A program made the translations under genes and the position numbers. A stretch of DNA of 64,000 nucleotides from Cordilura impudica (Eukaryota; Arthropoda; Insecta; Diptera; Scathophagidae). The first letter of the stretch is position 1, and each line of letters begins with the position of its first letter. The DNA is taken from assembly GCA_963682025.1 (NCBI GenBank), contig OY821519.1:5648668-5712667 (forward strand), read 5' to 3'. The notes under the pieces are model-generated. The model was not told where the DNA came from. It worked only from the letters and a program-made list of their open reading frames with translations, and made no database searches. Positions 43,299-56,289 of this stretch are shown here, one piece after another.

Positions 43299-43551
43299 AG
43301 GTGCGTTCAGACTACGCAAATATTTGACCAAATAAACGTAACCCCTAAATAATGTATAATTTTCCTTGTATAATTTTCATTAAGTTATACAATATATGAT
43401 ATATAATATAGTTAAGTATATTAAATATTACTAATATAATAAAACACAACTTAATTGTGTCTTTTATATATCATGTAAGATTGAATAAAACTTTCATAAA
43501 ATTAGGGGTTACGTTTATTTGGTCAAATATTTGCGTAGTCTGAACGTACCT
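43299..43551. mobile_element. MITE, second copy in the tandem duplication
   Basis: Same ends and length as 42946-43198, flanked by TTA (43296-43298 and 43552-43554). It arose by duplication of the whole locus, since flanks are shared too. Confidence 0.85.
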
Positions 43552-43593
43552 TTAGAGTTAATCCATCTACAACAGTGGTGGCCATCGAGAGTT

Positions 43594-44949
43594 AGTTTAT
43601 GAGCATGTGTTAGTTGTACTACACTGATCGAAATCCATAAACGTAACACAACGCCGATGTTAAATGGGTTTGTGTAGATTTTGTATGAATGTTTATATGA
43701 ATGCATATAAGGGCAAATAGTTGAGTTCACGAAGAATATGGTAAAATTTTAAATATATTTTGTTGTTTTAAAATTTTAAATCTTACATTCTGAATAGGTA
43801 AAACAAAATGTGGAACATTTGATCTCTTTTATCCATAAGTTTGAAGTTTATTAAATCAAATAAGTAATAATAAGTAATTCATTTCTTTAAAAAAAAAAAA
43901 AAAAAAAACACACAATAGCAAAACTTAAAACGATAAGAAATTTCAAAGGTTATTAAGTGGTATGTTACCAAAAACTAAAAAAATTACCAGTAACTGGATA
44001 TTTTTTACAATTAAAAAAAAATGCATAAAAGACAGCTATAATGTTGTCAAATGGAGGCGGCGTATGTATTTTATAGAAAATGTTTAATTTATAGTTTATC
44101 AAGTCTTCGAAGTTTTCGCAATATTTTTGGTTTCTTTTAAACAAATATTCTCTGCGTACCTATTAAAAAAAAATATATATAGTATATGAATTTCAAAAGG
44201 CAATGCGACATAGATCTGCTTTGTTCAAAAGCTTTTATAAGACTGAATGCAATTGTTGCTTACTTTTACTCTTTGGTGCGTATTTTTGTTTTCGTTCGGC
44301 CGTATACATATAAGAAGCCGAACACCAGTGTGTTTGGCGCGGCCTTCACTAATCTCTAATATTAATGGGCTTTTAGTTATCAACCGATTTTGAAAAAAAT
44401 ATACCATTTGAAGGGTAATTCTTTGTGGATGTGTACCATGTTGCGCGTTTATTACATTATGTTTGTAAAAATTGTATATCAAAAGCTCTGTGCTGAATTA
44501 TGAATTAGCTAAAATTGATCGGCATACCTATAGGCTCTTACAAAATTATTTATTAATGGTGCTATTATCTTCTGTGTGTTCAACAAATTTCTATAATGAA
44601 ATTTAATGCATTTTATTTAAAAATTGACAATTTATTGAATTTTATTTAAATATTCATAAATTTTTTATATATATATAGATAAAAAAACATTTAAAGAAGA
44701 AAATTTTATAAAATAATAAAGTATTATAATTATGTGCTACATAAGTATAACTACATTATGTACTGCAATGTCGCTTAATGGATGAATGTAAACATAAAAG
44801 ATATTCTGCAGCATAAAATGACTGTTGTGGATTGTTTTTCTTTTGCACCTTGGGTTCTGACCAAATGCCGGAAACATAAAAAACAAGTATCAAATTAATG
44901 TTTTGTATAAAAAATGACTTTTTTGACATAAATATAATTGTGTTATATA
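43594..44949. other. AT-rich stretch without recognisable gene
   Basis: No supported gene. Poly-A run at about 43889-43908. Confidence 0.4.
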
Positions 44950-45260
44950 TATCCATGACTGCGTGACTGTGTGTGATTATCTTAAAATTAATCTTTGGCC
45001 ACAGAAATTCTATGCACAAATTTTCAGATCGATCGGATGAGGGGAAGTGAGGTTTTAATCTATCCGTTACTCTGCGTGACTATGTCGAAGTTAATCTTTC
45101 CTTACAGCAAGTATATCGACCAAGTCTCAGCTCGATCGGATAAGGGGAAATGACATTTAAATCACTCCGTGACTGTGCGTGACTATGCATGACTACCCCA
45201 AAATTTATCTGTAGTCACAACAAGGCTATGGGCCAAGTTTTAGATCAATTAAAAGAAAGA
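44950..45260 (+). repeat. Imperfect tandem repeat, unit about 115 bp, three units
   Basis: Each unit has GTGACTGTGTGTGATTAT-like, AAATTAATCTTTGGCCACAG-like and CAGATCGATCGGATGAGGGG-like words; the third unit is the most diverged. Confidence 0.7.
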
Positions 45261-46159
45261 GTTTAAGAAATAAAATAGTATTTATTGAACCAAAAAGTGG
45301 TATTCTCAGTATTCTGCGTCCTCAGTTAGTTTAATTAGTAGTTGAAGAAAATTAATTTTTAAAATTTTGTTTTTTTTTTTTTTTTTCAATTATGGTATTT
45401 GTTTCAAACTGTTTAGCAGGTACAAGCTAGGTATGACCTTAAATTTATACTTATTATAGAGCAGAAATTATTCAACTTATATAATCAATTTAATTTTATA
45501 GGAGAGAAAATGAGGAATTCGAAATGCTTTAGTGTTAAAAAAAAATCTTTCTATAAATAAGTGTGATACTTACATTATAACAAATCAGAAAAAATAGAGC
45601 TCCTTATTTTTCCGTTTTTTATTATATTTAACACCACAGAGTCACAGCTTTCATTGCTGTCATAATAGTTGCCGAAACAAATTTACATAAATCACTGCGG
45701 TTCTAAACACCTAATTGACACTGAATTTATGTACATAAATTGGAATGTTTTGCAATAACAACATAAAATTTTATAAAAAAAATATTTACATTTTGTTTTG
45801 AGCAAATAATAATGAATGCTCAAATCTAAAAAAAAAAAATAGTCAATTACATAGATTGGGTCAATACGTTTATGTTGATACAAATGACATACAAATTGTT
45901 GATAATTTGATATTCGGCAATAAAAATAATAAAAATCATCTCATCATGTTATTTAATGGCTTTCTTTTAATTTAAAATTTTATATAAAAATTTGTCTACT
46001 ACTGCAGAAGTAACAACTATTAGATGAACGGAGTTAAAAGAAAAAATTTTAGAATAAAGTTTGTACATAAATAATTTGATGATCTTTTGCGGTAATCAAT
46101 AAAGACCATGTCTAAGTCTGCAATCTTTAAAATATCGTAGATCATCTATTTCTATTACT
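45261..46159. other. AT-rich stretch without recognisable gene
   Basis: Nothing recognised beyond short low-complexity frames and T runs. Confidence 0.4.
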
Positions 46160-46410
46160 TTAATTTTTAATATTTTGTCAAATGATACTAAATGTGACTA
46201 TTTATATAATCTGGTTAATATATATAATTCGCTTCGTGTTTTGCGTCATGAACGGTTGTTTTTTGAGAATTTGCATCGAACAAATTATGGGACAAATGAA
46301 CCAATTGCAAAATGCTTAAAACTTTGTAACAGTTCCTTTCCATTATTGGATTTTAATTTAAATAAAGATAATCTTAAATTTAACTTATTTAAAATATTTA
46401 ATTAAGATAC
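46160..46410 (+). pseudogene. C-terminal tail of a non-LTR retrotransposon polymerase
   Basis: The frame 46175-46405 contains RHERLFFENLHRTNYGTNEP followed by a hydrophobic-charged tail ending at a stop. This matches the tail of RT proteins in several fly non-LTR families and the analogous piece FLRTEYALNEPLTKS on the minus strand at 53342-53593. Upstream RT sequence is missing. It is a 5'-truncated remnant. Confidence 0.55.
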
Positions 46411-46609
46411 ATATGTATCTAAGATATCTTCTTTATTATAATACTTTTATATTAGTCTGTAAAATGTAAAATTAGTAGACTCAATAAATAAGTAAAAGTT
46501 TGGGGCGAGAATGCCAAATCCTGACTTGGAATTTCTCACAGGACCACCCCCCCCCACAGAGGGTGTATAATATATAATGATATTGACAAAATCAAATATA
46601 AATAAAAAA

Positions 46610-47360
46610 AACAAGTAAGATACCCTATACCATGCGTTTAGAGACCCTCAGGCCCAACTAACTGGATATAGAAAATAAGCATAAACCAAATTTGAGTGGG
46701 ATTTTTATTAATTTTTTCGGCTGCAGATATGAAAAATTTCATATCGGATGTTATACCTGTATGGGGACTAGCCCCAAAAATGGACCGATCCTGACCATGT
46801 TTGGTAAAGTCTCTTGTATTTATTTTGCAAAAATATATACAAACAAAATTTGAGAATAATCAGTGCAATAATTTTGTTTTTTGATAGATTTAAGTGAAGA
46901 TCGGGAAGCAGCTCTATATGAGGCCTATGACTAAGAGTTGTCCCATAGGGATAATTTTTTAGAATTCTCATTAATGGATGTAATAAATGCATACAAACCC
47001 AATTTGAGTAAGATCTATGTGACAATTTGGATCTTAAGGCAATATATGTTGATTTCATAGGGGTCAGTTGTATGGCGGCTAGGTCTGAACATGGACCGAT
47101 TCTCACCAAATTTCATCAAAATATATTCATATTTGCGACCTGCAGTTTGATTACAAGCTTTACATGGACACACAGACGGACGGACGGACGGACGGACGGA
47201 CGGACGGACGGACATCGTTAAATCGAATCAGATAGCGATTCTGATAACGATTCTGATTCGATCGGTATAATTAAAGAAGGGTGTAGGTCAAATATTTTTG
47301 GTTGTTACAAACAGCAGCACAAAGTCATTATACCCAAACCACATAGTGGTATACGGTATA
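46610..47360 (-). repeat. Dispersed repeat family T, copy 4 (inverted)
   Basis: The reverse complement starts TATACC near the GTGGTTTGGGTATAATGACT block and ends GGTATAGGGTATCTTACTTG. The palindrome is absent, as in copy 1. It contains a (GGAC)n microsatellite at about 47176-47212. Open frames with Ser-Val-Arg-Pro repeats here come from the microsatellite. Confidence 0.8.
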
Positions 47361-48755
47361 GATATTATAGTTTTATTAATGTAAAAATTTCACTTATAGG
47401 TAATTTCACGCAAAGGTCATCCTTACGTCCAATTTTAAAATTTTAATTTAAATAATTTTTATTGATGGCATTTCAAAGAAAAAGGTATGCAAATATGACA
47501 ACAGTTTGTTAGATGCATTTTTGAATATTTTTATGGCCCCTATTTTTCCATTAAGTAAAGAAAAGTTTAATTAAGTAATTTTGATAATAAAAGTAGTGTC
47601 ATGTCTGTCACATTACAAAATACTTCTTTTTAATAAAATTTATTTTATAATTCATGTTTTATATATGCTTTGTTAATAAACTAGATCTTATATTAACTGT
47701 AAACATCTGTTTGTTATTTGTCGTAAAAATAACTTCAGAGTTACTGTGCAATTAGCCCTATTAAATACTTAAAGTTAAATTGTATTTTAAACAATCAAAT
47801 ATTCATAATAATAGTAAAGCGGTGACTTACATAATTTTTAATGTATAAAGAAAAAGTGAAGAATAGCTTCGTTACTGACAATATCGATCCCGAATTATAG
47901 GTGTTTTTTTTTAAAGCTCATGTAACATTTCAAAAAGATTTACAATCTTAATGACACCATGACCCTCTGTGTACATTAATACCCAATTTCTTAGTTTCTT
48001 TTTAAAATATATAAAAAGTTCAAGAAACACATATATATAACATTTTGCATAACCTCAAGTTCGTGTTACACATTATTCAAAAAAAAAAAAAAAACAAGAA
48101 GAAAAGATTTTTTAAGGTTATTTCCATACTTCTACTTCACCATAAAATTATGAAAATGCCTTATTATATCATAAAAACACACTTACATATAGAAGAAAAA
48201 AAAAAACTTTAAGAATATACATACATACATACATACATACGTACTTCAAGAAAAATCTTCTCATACGCGTTTATACAGCTTTCAAATATTTAAATTATGT
48301 CACGTAAAAAACTTTTACACTAACACGTGCTTGTTGATAAATATTACATACAGTAATGGTTATCAACAATGTTTGTACGAGTGTGCATGTGTGGTTGTGG
48401 TTATAAGAAATATGTAGTTTTTGGTACGATGACCATTACAACTTCTAGCAGAAGAATAAATGTGCACCTAAAATGAATTCAGCTAAACTTGAACTTATTT
48501 ATTTAAATGCTCATTTTAACACTTAGATATTTTTTATTTGTCAGTTCTCGAACCAAAAACCTTAATACGACTTTTTATAACTTTTTACTGGCGAAAACGA
48601 AAAAGTCCCAATTTTTGGTGTGTACTTATTTTTAGTCGGTATGAACAGAAGTTTTTTTATTATTCATTTTAAATAAAGTTAACATACGTTCAGGCTAAAA
48701 AGTTTTAAGCAAAAATTAAAAAACAATTATTATTGAAAATAATAACAATTATATT
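47361..48755. other. AT-rich stretch with a CATA microsatellite
   Basis: No gene recognised. (CATA)n lies at about 48216-48243. Confidence 0.45.
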
Positions 48756-49703
48756 TTATCTATATTAATATAATAAAGAGGTAAAGTGTGTTTGTTTGTT
48801 TGTTTGTTTGTAGGAGGCAATCTCCGTAACTACTCATCTGATCTTCCTGAAATTTTTCACAGATTCTTACTACATATATGGGAAGTGCTATAGGCTATAA
48901 TCTTTCAAATATTGTTAGTGGGCGTGGCACATCCCTCACAAAGTAAATTTTTAATATCATATATATTGAGTACTATGACAGGGAGAGCTTTGCAAATTTG
49001 TGTGAGGTCACCTACTGTTAGTATTAGTAGCTACGCCGGAAATGGGCGGGATCGGATAAGTGGGCGTGGTACCTCCCATACAAGTAATAATTAAATATTA
49101 TATATCTCGATTACTGTGATAGAGAGAGCTTTTCAAATTTGTCTAATGTCACCTATTATTAATGAAGGTGGTGGGACAAAAAATGCGCAGTATCGGATCA
49201 AGTAAATATAAAATGCCATATATCTGGAGTACTGTAATAGTGAGAGTCTTGGGACTTTGTGTGAGCTCATAAGTTACTCATGTGATTAGTTAGACAAAAA
49301 ATGGACGTGATCGGAGCAATGGGCGTGGCACCGCCCGTACAAAGTAATTGAATGATACCATATAACTGGTTTACTAAAAAAGGGAAGCTTTGAAACTTTG
49401 CATGACCCCATCAGAGATTAGTATGGGTAGTCGGACAAAAAATTGGCGGGTTCATACCAATGAGTGTGGCACTCCCCATGCAAAGTAACTATTTAATGTC
49501 ATATATCTAGAGTACTTTAAAAGAGAGAGTTTTGTGGCTTTGCGTGAGCCGAAAGGTTCTTTGTATGAGTAGTCGAACAAAATAATGGGCATAATCGAAG
49601 CAGTGGGCATACACCGCCCATGCAAAGTTGATATCTAATATCGTATAACTGGTGTACTATAAAAGGGAAAGACTCTACAATTTGCACGAGTCCATCAGAT
49701 ATT

Positions 49704-49711
49704 AATGTGAG
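49704..49711 (+). repeat. hAT target-site duplication, left copy
   Basis: AATGTGAG, repeated at 52478-52485. 8 bp is the standard hAT duplication. Confidence 0.93.
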
Positions 49712-52477
49712 TAGAGTTTGCACGGTTCGGTTAACCGTAACCGAAACCGCGGTTATCCATGACCGAAAACCGTAACCGAAAACCGAGCCCGGTAATCGCG
49801 GTTTTATGGTTTTACCAAATTGTCCTTTTAAATATTTTTTGCTAAAGAAAAAAGAAGTCTTTAGATTTTAATAATGTTTAAAGAGAAACAAAATAAAAAA
49901 TATGAGACTTCAAAACATTTTATTTTTAAATCAGCGTAGCCTTTGCATTTCGCGATTATTTGTTTTTTTGCGTTGTAGATTACAGTTACAACTTATTTTC
50001 AACAACAACATTGTATATTTAAATCAGCGTTGCCTTTGGATTTCGCGATTACTTGTTTTTTTGCGTTGTAGATTACAGTTACAACTCAATTACAGTTTAC
50101 AAATATTTTAGTCCGTAAAATTATTAAGTTCTCAGTTTAAAAAATTATTACAAGTTGTAGTTTTCAAAATTATTGATAGTTTATTAACTCCGATATATAT
50201 ATTATACAGGTAATTTAAAGCACTAACACGAATTTAATAATAGATTTTTGTAATATACAATACTAGACAAATTTTAACACCACTCACAGTTGCGATAAGA
50301 AAAAATTATACCCAAAAATGTCATCTTCTCAAGTTTGGGAATATTTTTTGCGAAAATTCTGGCTTCTAATAGTGCTAACAATAAAGCCAAATGTAAAAAA
50401 TGCGGAACAGAAGTTAGCAATTCTAAGGGATCTACATCTGCATTGATCAATCATATGCGGTGTGTTCTTAAGATTGCTTGTAAGAGAACGCACGATTCAG
50501 ATTCAAATGCTTCAACAGGTACTAGCTCACAGTATAAAACAATAGTTAATTTTATGAAAAAAATAACTCTTGGGGAAATTGTTGATGAGTTAGCCACAAA
50601 AGACGGATTTTCTATTAAAGGAATTACAAAATCTAGTTTCATTCGGCAGGCAATTCATGCTCAGGGCTACAAAATGCCAAAAAGCGAAAATGGTACAATG
50701 GCACTTATTCATGCTGAATTTCAAATAAAGAAAAACATATATATCAACTACTTTGATGAAGCTATAAAGAAAGGTCTGAAATTCAGCATCACTTTGGATG
50801 AATGGGTAAGTTCACGACAACATCGATACATGAATATTAATGTACATGATAAAACGGGAAAAGTATTTAATCTTGGATTGATAAGAATTATTGGATCGTG
50901 CAACGCAAGAAAAATTCTGTCAATTGTCACCGATCATCTTAAAATTTTTCATCTGTCTTTTGTAAACGACGTTGTGGCTACTACCAACGACGGAGCCAGT
51001 GTCATGGTGAAATACGGAAGAGAATCTCCAGCAGAAGTACAATTGTGTTTAAACCATGGTCTTCATTTAGCCGTTTGTATTACATTTTATTTAAGAAAAC
51101 GCATAAATGATGACCAAAATACCAGTTCTGAAGATGAAGCCATTGGTAATAATGACGAAGACGGGTTTGAAGACGATTTTTCTTTGTCTGCTGAATATGA
51201 GGAAAGCGAAGCCGAAAGGGTTACCGAGATATTTAAAATAGCTGAGATATTAAACAAAGTAGGGGTTATAGTAAAATTTTTCAAATCATCGACTGTTCGC
51301 AACGATATCTTGCAAGCAAAAGTTCGTATTGAGCTTGAGCATGAACTACATCTGGTATTGGACGTTAAACATAGATGGAATTCAATCTATCCTATGCTGG
51401 AAAAGTCTTTGAAGCATCAGAAACCAATTGTGGAAGCATTGACAGAATTAAACGCCACAAATTTAATCATTGGTCTCAATTTAGACCTAATTAAAGGGTT
51501 GTGCTCTATTTTGAAACCATTAGAACTCACTGTGCTTGCATTAAGTAGGAAAGACGCCAATTAAATTACTGCCAAAGGTGCAATTAATTTTTTGTTGAAA
51601 AAGCTTGATGGAATCGAAATTCAAGAAAAAACTCTTGTCGAAGCAATACCTGAAATTAACGAAATGAAAAAAAATACCCAGACGCCATTATGTTCTCGAG
51701 AGAATTCAGATTTTAACTCATCGTTATCCTGTCTTCTGCAGCAAAAATTACCAACAAAAGAAAATTTAAATTTCGGTACGCGCTTATTGAATCGGCTGTA
51801 CCCTAATTTATCGACATCCGCGGTATCTGATGATGAAGAGAGCTTCATCGATTCAAATGATGTTTCTGTTCATTGTGATATTATCTCTTTAGAATACGAA
51901 ATGAACGCTTGTATAAATAATGCATCCAAAGAGGGTGGAGTACAAGAGACTCCATATAAATCTCTCAAAGAAGAATTTGCTATATATAAGAAAACTGGCA
52001 AAAGAACTCAAACTTTACAACAATTATATGATGCAGTTTTAACAGTACGTCCAACATCCACCGAATCTGAACGAGTATTTTCCGTTTCAGCGAATTTCAC
52101 ACGGAAATTGAGATCTCGCCTTAGTGATAATTCCATTAATTGTTTGGTATTTTTAAAATATTATAGAATTAATAGTAGTAATAATTAAACATTTAATATA
52201 ACCTATAATCATTTTTGTTTGACAATTTAATAATTTTTTTATCTTTTTTTGTATTGAATCATTTTTTTAATTGATTTTTATAATATAAATAAATGGAATT
52301 AAAAAGTTAAATGGTATATAATTTATTATTATTAAATGTACCTTATTATAGCATAGATTTTCTTCTTTAAGCGAACTAATTATATTGAAACCCGTAACCG
52401 AAACCGGAAACCCGGTTTTCAAAAATTTAAAACCGGAAACCGCGGTTTCAAAAAATCCGGTTATTTTGCAAACTCTA
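49712..52477 (+). mobile_element. hAT DNA transposon, full-length, nearly intact
   Basis: 2766 bp with short inverted ends (TAGAGTTTGCA on the left; the reverse complement of the right end also starts TAGAGTTTGCA) and an 8-bp duplication. Both subterminal regions are dense in related motifs (CCGTAACCGAAA, AACCGGAAACC; 49728-49805 and 52388-52465), probably transposase binding sites. The transposase gene has one stop and one probable frameshift, so the copy is probably not autonomous. Confidence 0.93.
50319..52188 (+). pseudogene. hAT transposase, one internal stop and one N-terminal frameshift
   Basis: The protein starts SSSQVWEYF in the frame of the ATG at 50319, then continues in another frame after a T run (50341-50347). 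The BED-type zinc finger (CKKCGTEVSN, INHMR) is in the new frame. The catalytic core has TLDEWVSSRQHRYM (first Asp), TNDGASV (second Asp), CLNHGLHLAV and KHRWNSIYPML. A TAA at 51562-51564 follows LSRKDAN. The frame then continues to 52188 with the dimerisation and catalytic Glu block VRPTSTESERVFSVSANFTR. So few lesions imply recent loss of function, or an assembly error in the T run. Confidence 0.9.
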
Positions 52478-52485
52478 AATGTGAG
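52478..52485 (+). repeat. hAT target-site duplication, right copy
   Basis: AATGTGAG directly after the right inverted end. Confidence 0.93.
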
Positions 52486-52899
52486 TAGTCCAATAAAAAT
52501 TGGGAGGGTTTGGATTAATGGGCGTGGCACCTCCTATATAACAAATATGAAGTACTACGCAAGCGAACGTCTTTTGACAAGTACATTAGTGATCAATGTG
52601 ATTTTCATGGAAAGCATATCGCCAAAATCAAAAATCGCCAAACCCAAAATCGCGAAAAATAAAAATCGCCCAAAAAACAAAAATCTTCAAAATCAAGAAT
52701 GGGCAAAATAAAAAATCGCTAAAAAGAAAAATTGGCAAATGATATTTTAGGTTCAAGGCCAATAGTTAAGTGTTGCCATATATAATTTGGAAAATCCATG
52801 TTCTTCTCAAGGACGGCTACATGTACCTTGCTCCAGGGAAGGAGCACGTACCGAATGAAAAAAATAACAAACATTATATATCAGCAAGTATCGAAATAA

Positions 52900-53240
52900 A
52901 AAAATCTGTACTAATAAACTACACTAGCATAATAAAGAGGTAATGTGTGTTTGTCTGTTTGTAGGAGGTCATCTCCGTAACTAATCATCTGATCTGCCTC
53001 AAATTTTCACAGAGTCTTACTGCCGTGGACGTGACACCTCCCATACAAAGTAAGTTTTTGATATCATATATACTAAGTACTATCATAGAGAGAACTTTGC
53101 AAATTTGTCTCAGGTCATCTATTATTAACGTGAGTAGTCAGACAAAGAAATGGGCGGGATTGGACAAATGCGCGTCGCACCCCCCATACAAACTTAATAT
53201 TAAATGTGATATATCTAAATTACTGTTTGTTTGATTTTGC
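52900..53240 (+). repeat. Dispersed repeat family H, copy 5 (truncated)
   Basis: Starts near AGCATAATAAAGAGGTAATG with GTTTGTAGGAGGTCATCTCC, then CCTCCCATACAAAGTAAG and GGTCATCTATTATTAACGTG. It stops after the second box, so only the left third of the repeat is present. Confidence 0.75.
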
Positions 53241-53289
53241 ATGATTAATAATGTCTCTAGACTACATTATGTCAAGGTTAAGGAATCGT

Positions 53290-56280
53290 TTTTAAACTAT
53301 ACTTATTATGCAACATGACTGTACGTGTATTTCTTGCAATTCTACGATCTAGTGAAACAAGGTAATGAAAATATTATTAAATATCTTTGTTTCAGTCTAT
53401 GGATAAAATTAATTCTAACAGACGAGCAACTTATATCTAACAAATAACTTATATACAAAAATTTATTTAATTGGTTCTTTAATTTAGTATCTACAAAATT
53501 TATATCTAAATTATTACAGTAGTATAGTATAATGGATTTTGTAAGTGGCTCATTAAGTGCATACTCAGTCCTAAGAAAATCAATATGAAACAAAACACGT
53601 TTCCTCAGATTTCATTGACGTACACTAAATTTAATTAGATTTTTGTAAATCCGGACAATCAATTAAATCACAAAAAATTACATGCAAAAAAAAAAATGAA
53701 GAGATATTCCTACGAAGCTTCAAAGACCTCATAGACAAGGATGTAAGCAGATTGGAAAAGGTTAAAAATGTTAAAATTAACTAATTTCACCTGCGTTCTT
53801 TCAACACGTTTAATACATTTATTAGGATTGGGACTCCAAACGAATGAAGCATACTCTAATATTAATGCAAAAATGACGATAGCCAGATTACCAGAGTTAC
53901 GATGAATGAAGCTTAAAAGGGAATGGGCTTTAGGTACTAAATAGTTAAAATGACTACAAACTTAAAGATTAGTATCAAAAACCGCTCGTACGTAATTATA
54001 AAAATTAATTCACTGCAGAAAAAACTTGGCTCTTTATTGAATATTGGCTTATTAAAGTATGGCGAAATGACATTTGGCGGCATTTTCCTACATTGAAAGG
54101 AAGATCATTAACCAACTCTATCTAAATCATTCGGTAATACTAAAGCATGTTTGCTGTTGAAAAATAGCTTAAAAACCTTAAGATTATCGACATATGAAAT
54201 ATACGTAGCAATTGCAATACAGTGACCAACGTCATTAAAAAAATATCGAAAAGTAAATGACTAAGGATACTAACTTGGGGAATACCTGATGTCAGAATGA
54301 AAAAAGGTTTAGCTCCATCAATAGAGACGACAAAAATTTGCCTGTTATATAATAGCGGAACCAACTCAGCATTTGAGAATATAAACCTATTTTTGAAAGT
54401 TTTAACAATAGTAACTCATGCGATACTCCGTCAAATGCAAAATCCTTATAAATGTGGAATCAATTTGCAATCCGTTTTCAAAATGGGGTTCACAAAACTG
54501 CATAAAAACAGCTAAATATTTAAACAGTTGTAGTTGACCTGCCAGTCATAAAACCATGCTGCTACCATGAAATATGACGTTTTAAACAAAGAAAAAAAGC
54601 TTATAATATACAACATATTCAAAGACTTTAACAACATTTGCCAATTTCGAAATTAATCGGTAATTAGACACATCACCCTTATTGCCTGACTGTAAAATAG
54701 GAAAAAATGGAAGTGAATTTCCATTTTTGAATAGAAAAAACCAACTCTTAATTAGTTATTAAAAATTATTTTAAGATGCAAGTTAATTGCAGAAATACAA
54801 GTTTTCAGTATAAAAGCTGAAATTAGATTTTCCAACAGAAACATTATGTTCAGAAATCTGCATTGAACCAAAGTCAACGAGTGAAGATATATAATCCAAA
54901 TTAATCCTATTCAGAAGAGATTAAAAGATTATTTGTAATTCAACCATTATATGATATAAAATACAGTATTGAAGAAGTACTTCCTTTAGAATTAATGAAA
55001 GGCCAAAAACGCTTAGGATCATGTTTAATAGAATTATTTACTATATACATTTTGATATATACAAACTTATTTAAGAAGTTACACTCTCTTTCATAATATA
55101 GCAAATTAAGTTTGTCAGTAGCATTATTTGTAGATTTAAATTTCTTATGAAATTTGTCTCTTAGATTTTTTAACTTTTTTAGACTGAAAATTTATACACT
55201 TTTTTATTAACCAAAGGAATATTTTCATAAAAACTTTATATAATATTAGATAAGAATTTTCATCATTAATGGAAACTACATCTTTATTAACTAGTTCATT
55301 CCAATTTAAATTGCAAATTAATAATTTAAAATACCAATATCGAATATTATTAATTCCACTGTAAGATGAATATTCATAAAATTCAATTTCAGCTTCCGAA
55401 ACACAAAGGTAAGCAGTGGGAGGAAACACGAAACAGGAAATGAATATTCACTTAGAGCGTTAAAATACGCTCTTAAAAACACTAAATTCAATAGGTTATT
55501 GAGTTGGTTGAAAACAGTATTAATCTGTTCTAAATCTATGCTCAAACTGAGTCGACAAAATTTATTTCACAGAATTTATTAATATCAACAGGAAGAAACA
55601 GACCTGAGTTAGGAATTTTAGACCTGACCAACATCATTTAAGTTCAAATCACCCAATAAGTAAAGCTTGTCACCGACGTTGCAGCATTAGAACATGGGCA
55701 GCATACAAATCATCTGAACTATTAGGCGGGAAATATGAAACACAAATACAGAGTTCACCAATTGCAGCTTTAATTGATAGACATAGTTGATTGATAACTG
55801 AATCAGAATTAAGCAGAAAAATTTCTCCACATCCAATTCAGTGTTGTTATTATCACCAATAAAGACCTTTCGAGATTAAGTAGACATGTTTCTCTTAGTT
55901 ACATTTTTCCAACCTGACATATCAGCATTTTCAGATATTAAAATCGCAGGATTAGCATCTGTATTATGTTGATCAACAACACTAAGTACATTATAACAGC
56001 ACCAGCAATAGTATGAGTATTAGTATTATTATTTTTATTTTTTAGTAGAATTTTTGGCAGCATCATTATGATCACTAGTATTATTAGCTTGCGAGACAAA
56101 ATTAGGAGCATCACTATTAGAAGATGTTGTATGAGAAGCAGTAACATTAGAGAATTTAGCATCCAAACTGGTTTGCTTTAATGCAAAACTACGATGAGAT
56201 GCAGGTATAACATTATTGTTATTAGCATTATTGTTCGCAAATTGGGAGAACAATGGTTTCAATTGCTCCATTTCATACGT
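53290..56280 (-). pseudogene. Decayed non-LTR retrotransposon on the minus strand
   Basis: Scattered pieces follow the expected order. At about 56271-56035 is an Asn-rich ORF1-like start (MEQLKPLFSQFANNN). At 55429-55145 is the linker between endonuclease and RT (FYEYSSYSGINN, LICNLNWNELVNKD). At 54300-54250 is an RT motif, SGIPQVSILSHLLFDIF. At 53590-53500 is the C-terminal tail FLRTEYALNEPLTKS, related to 46160-46410. Frames are broken by many stops and shifts. Assignment to the jockey/CR1-like group is tentative. Confidence 0.6.
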
Positions 56281-56289
56281 AAGAAGACT

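Larger units (their letters stand above)
42885..43593 (+). repeat. Tandem duplication, 353-bp unit, containing a MITE in each unit
   Basis: Two near-identical units repeat with a 353-bp period (42885-43237 and 43238-43593), each ending in the GTGGCCATCGAGAGTT block. Differences are very few (for example GGTCG and GGCCG at the unit starts), so the duplication is recent. Confidence 0.9.
48756..52760 (+). repeat. Dispersed repeat family H, copy 4, interrupted by a hAT element
   Basis: The left piece (48756-49711) starts near TCTATATTAATATAATAAAG and has repeated GGGCGTGGCACCTCC-type boxes. The right piece (52478-52760) continues TAGTCCAATAAAAATTGGG, then the AAAATCGCCAAA-type tail and GGCCAATAGTTAAGTGTTGC. 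Joining the pieces across the 8-bp duplication gives the order seen at 33100-33460. Confidence 0.85.

Noticed and set aside
47015..47221. Open frames rich in Ser-Val-Arg-Pro or Arg-Thr-Asp-Gly repeats
   Set aside because: They are translations of the (GGAC)n microsatellite within repeat family T; the same happens at 31268-31519.
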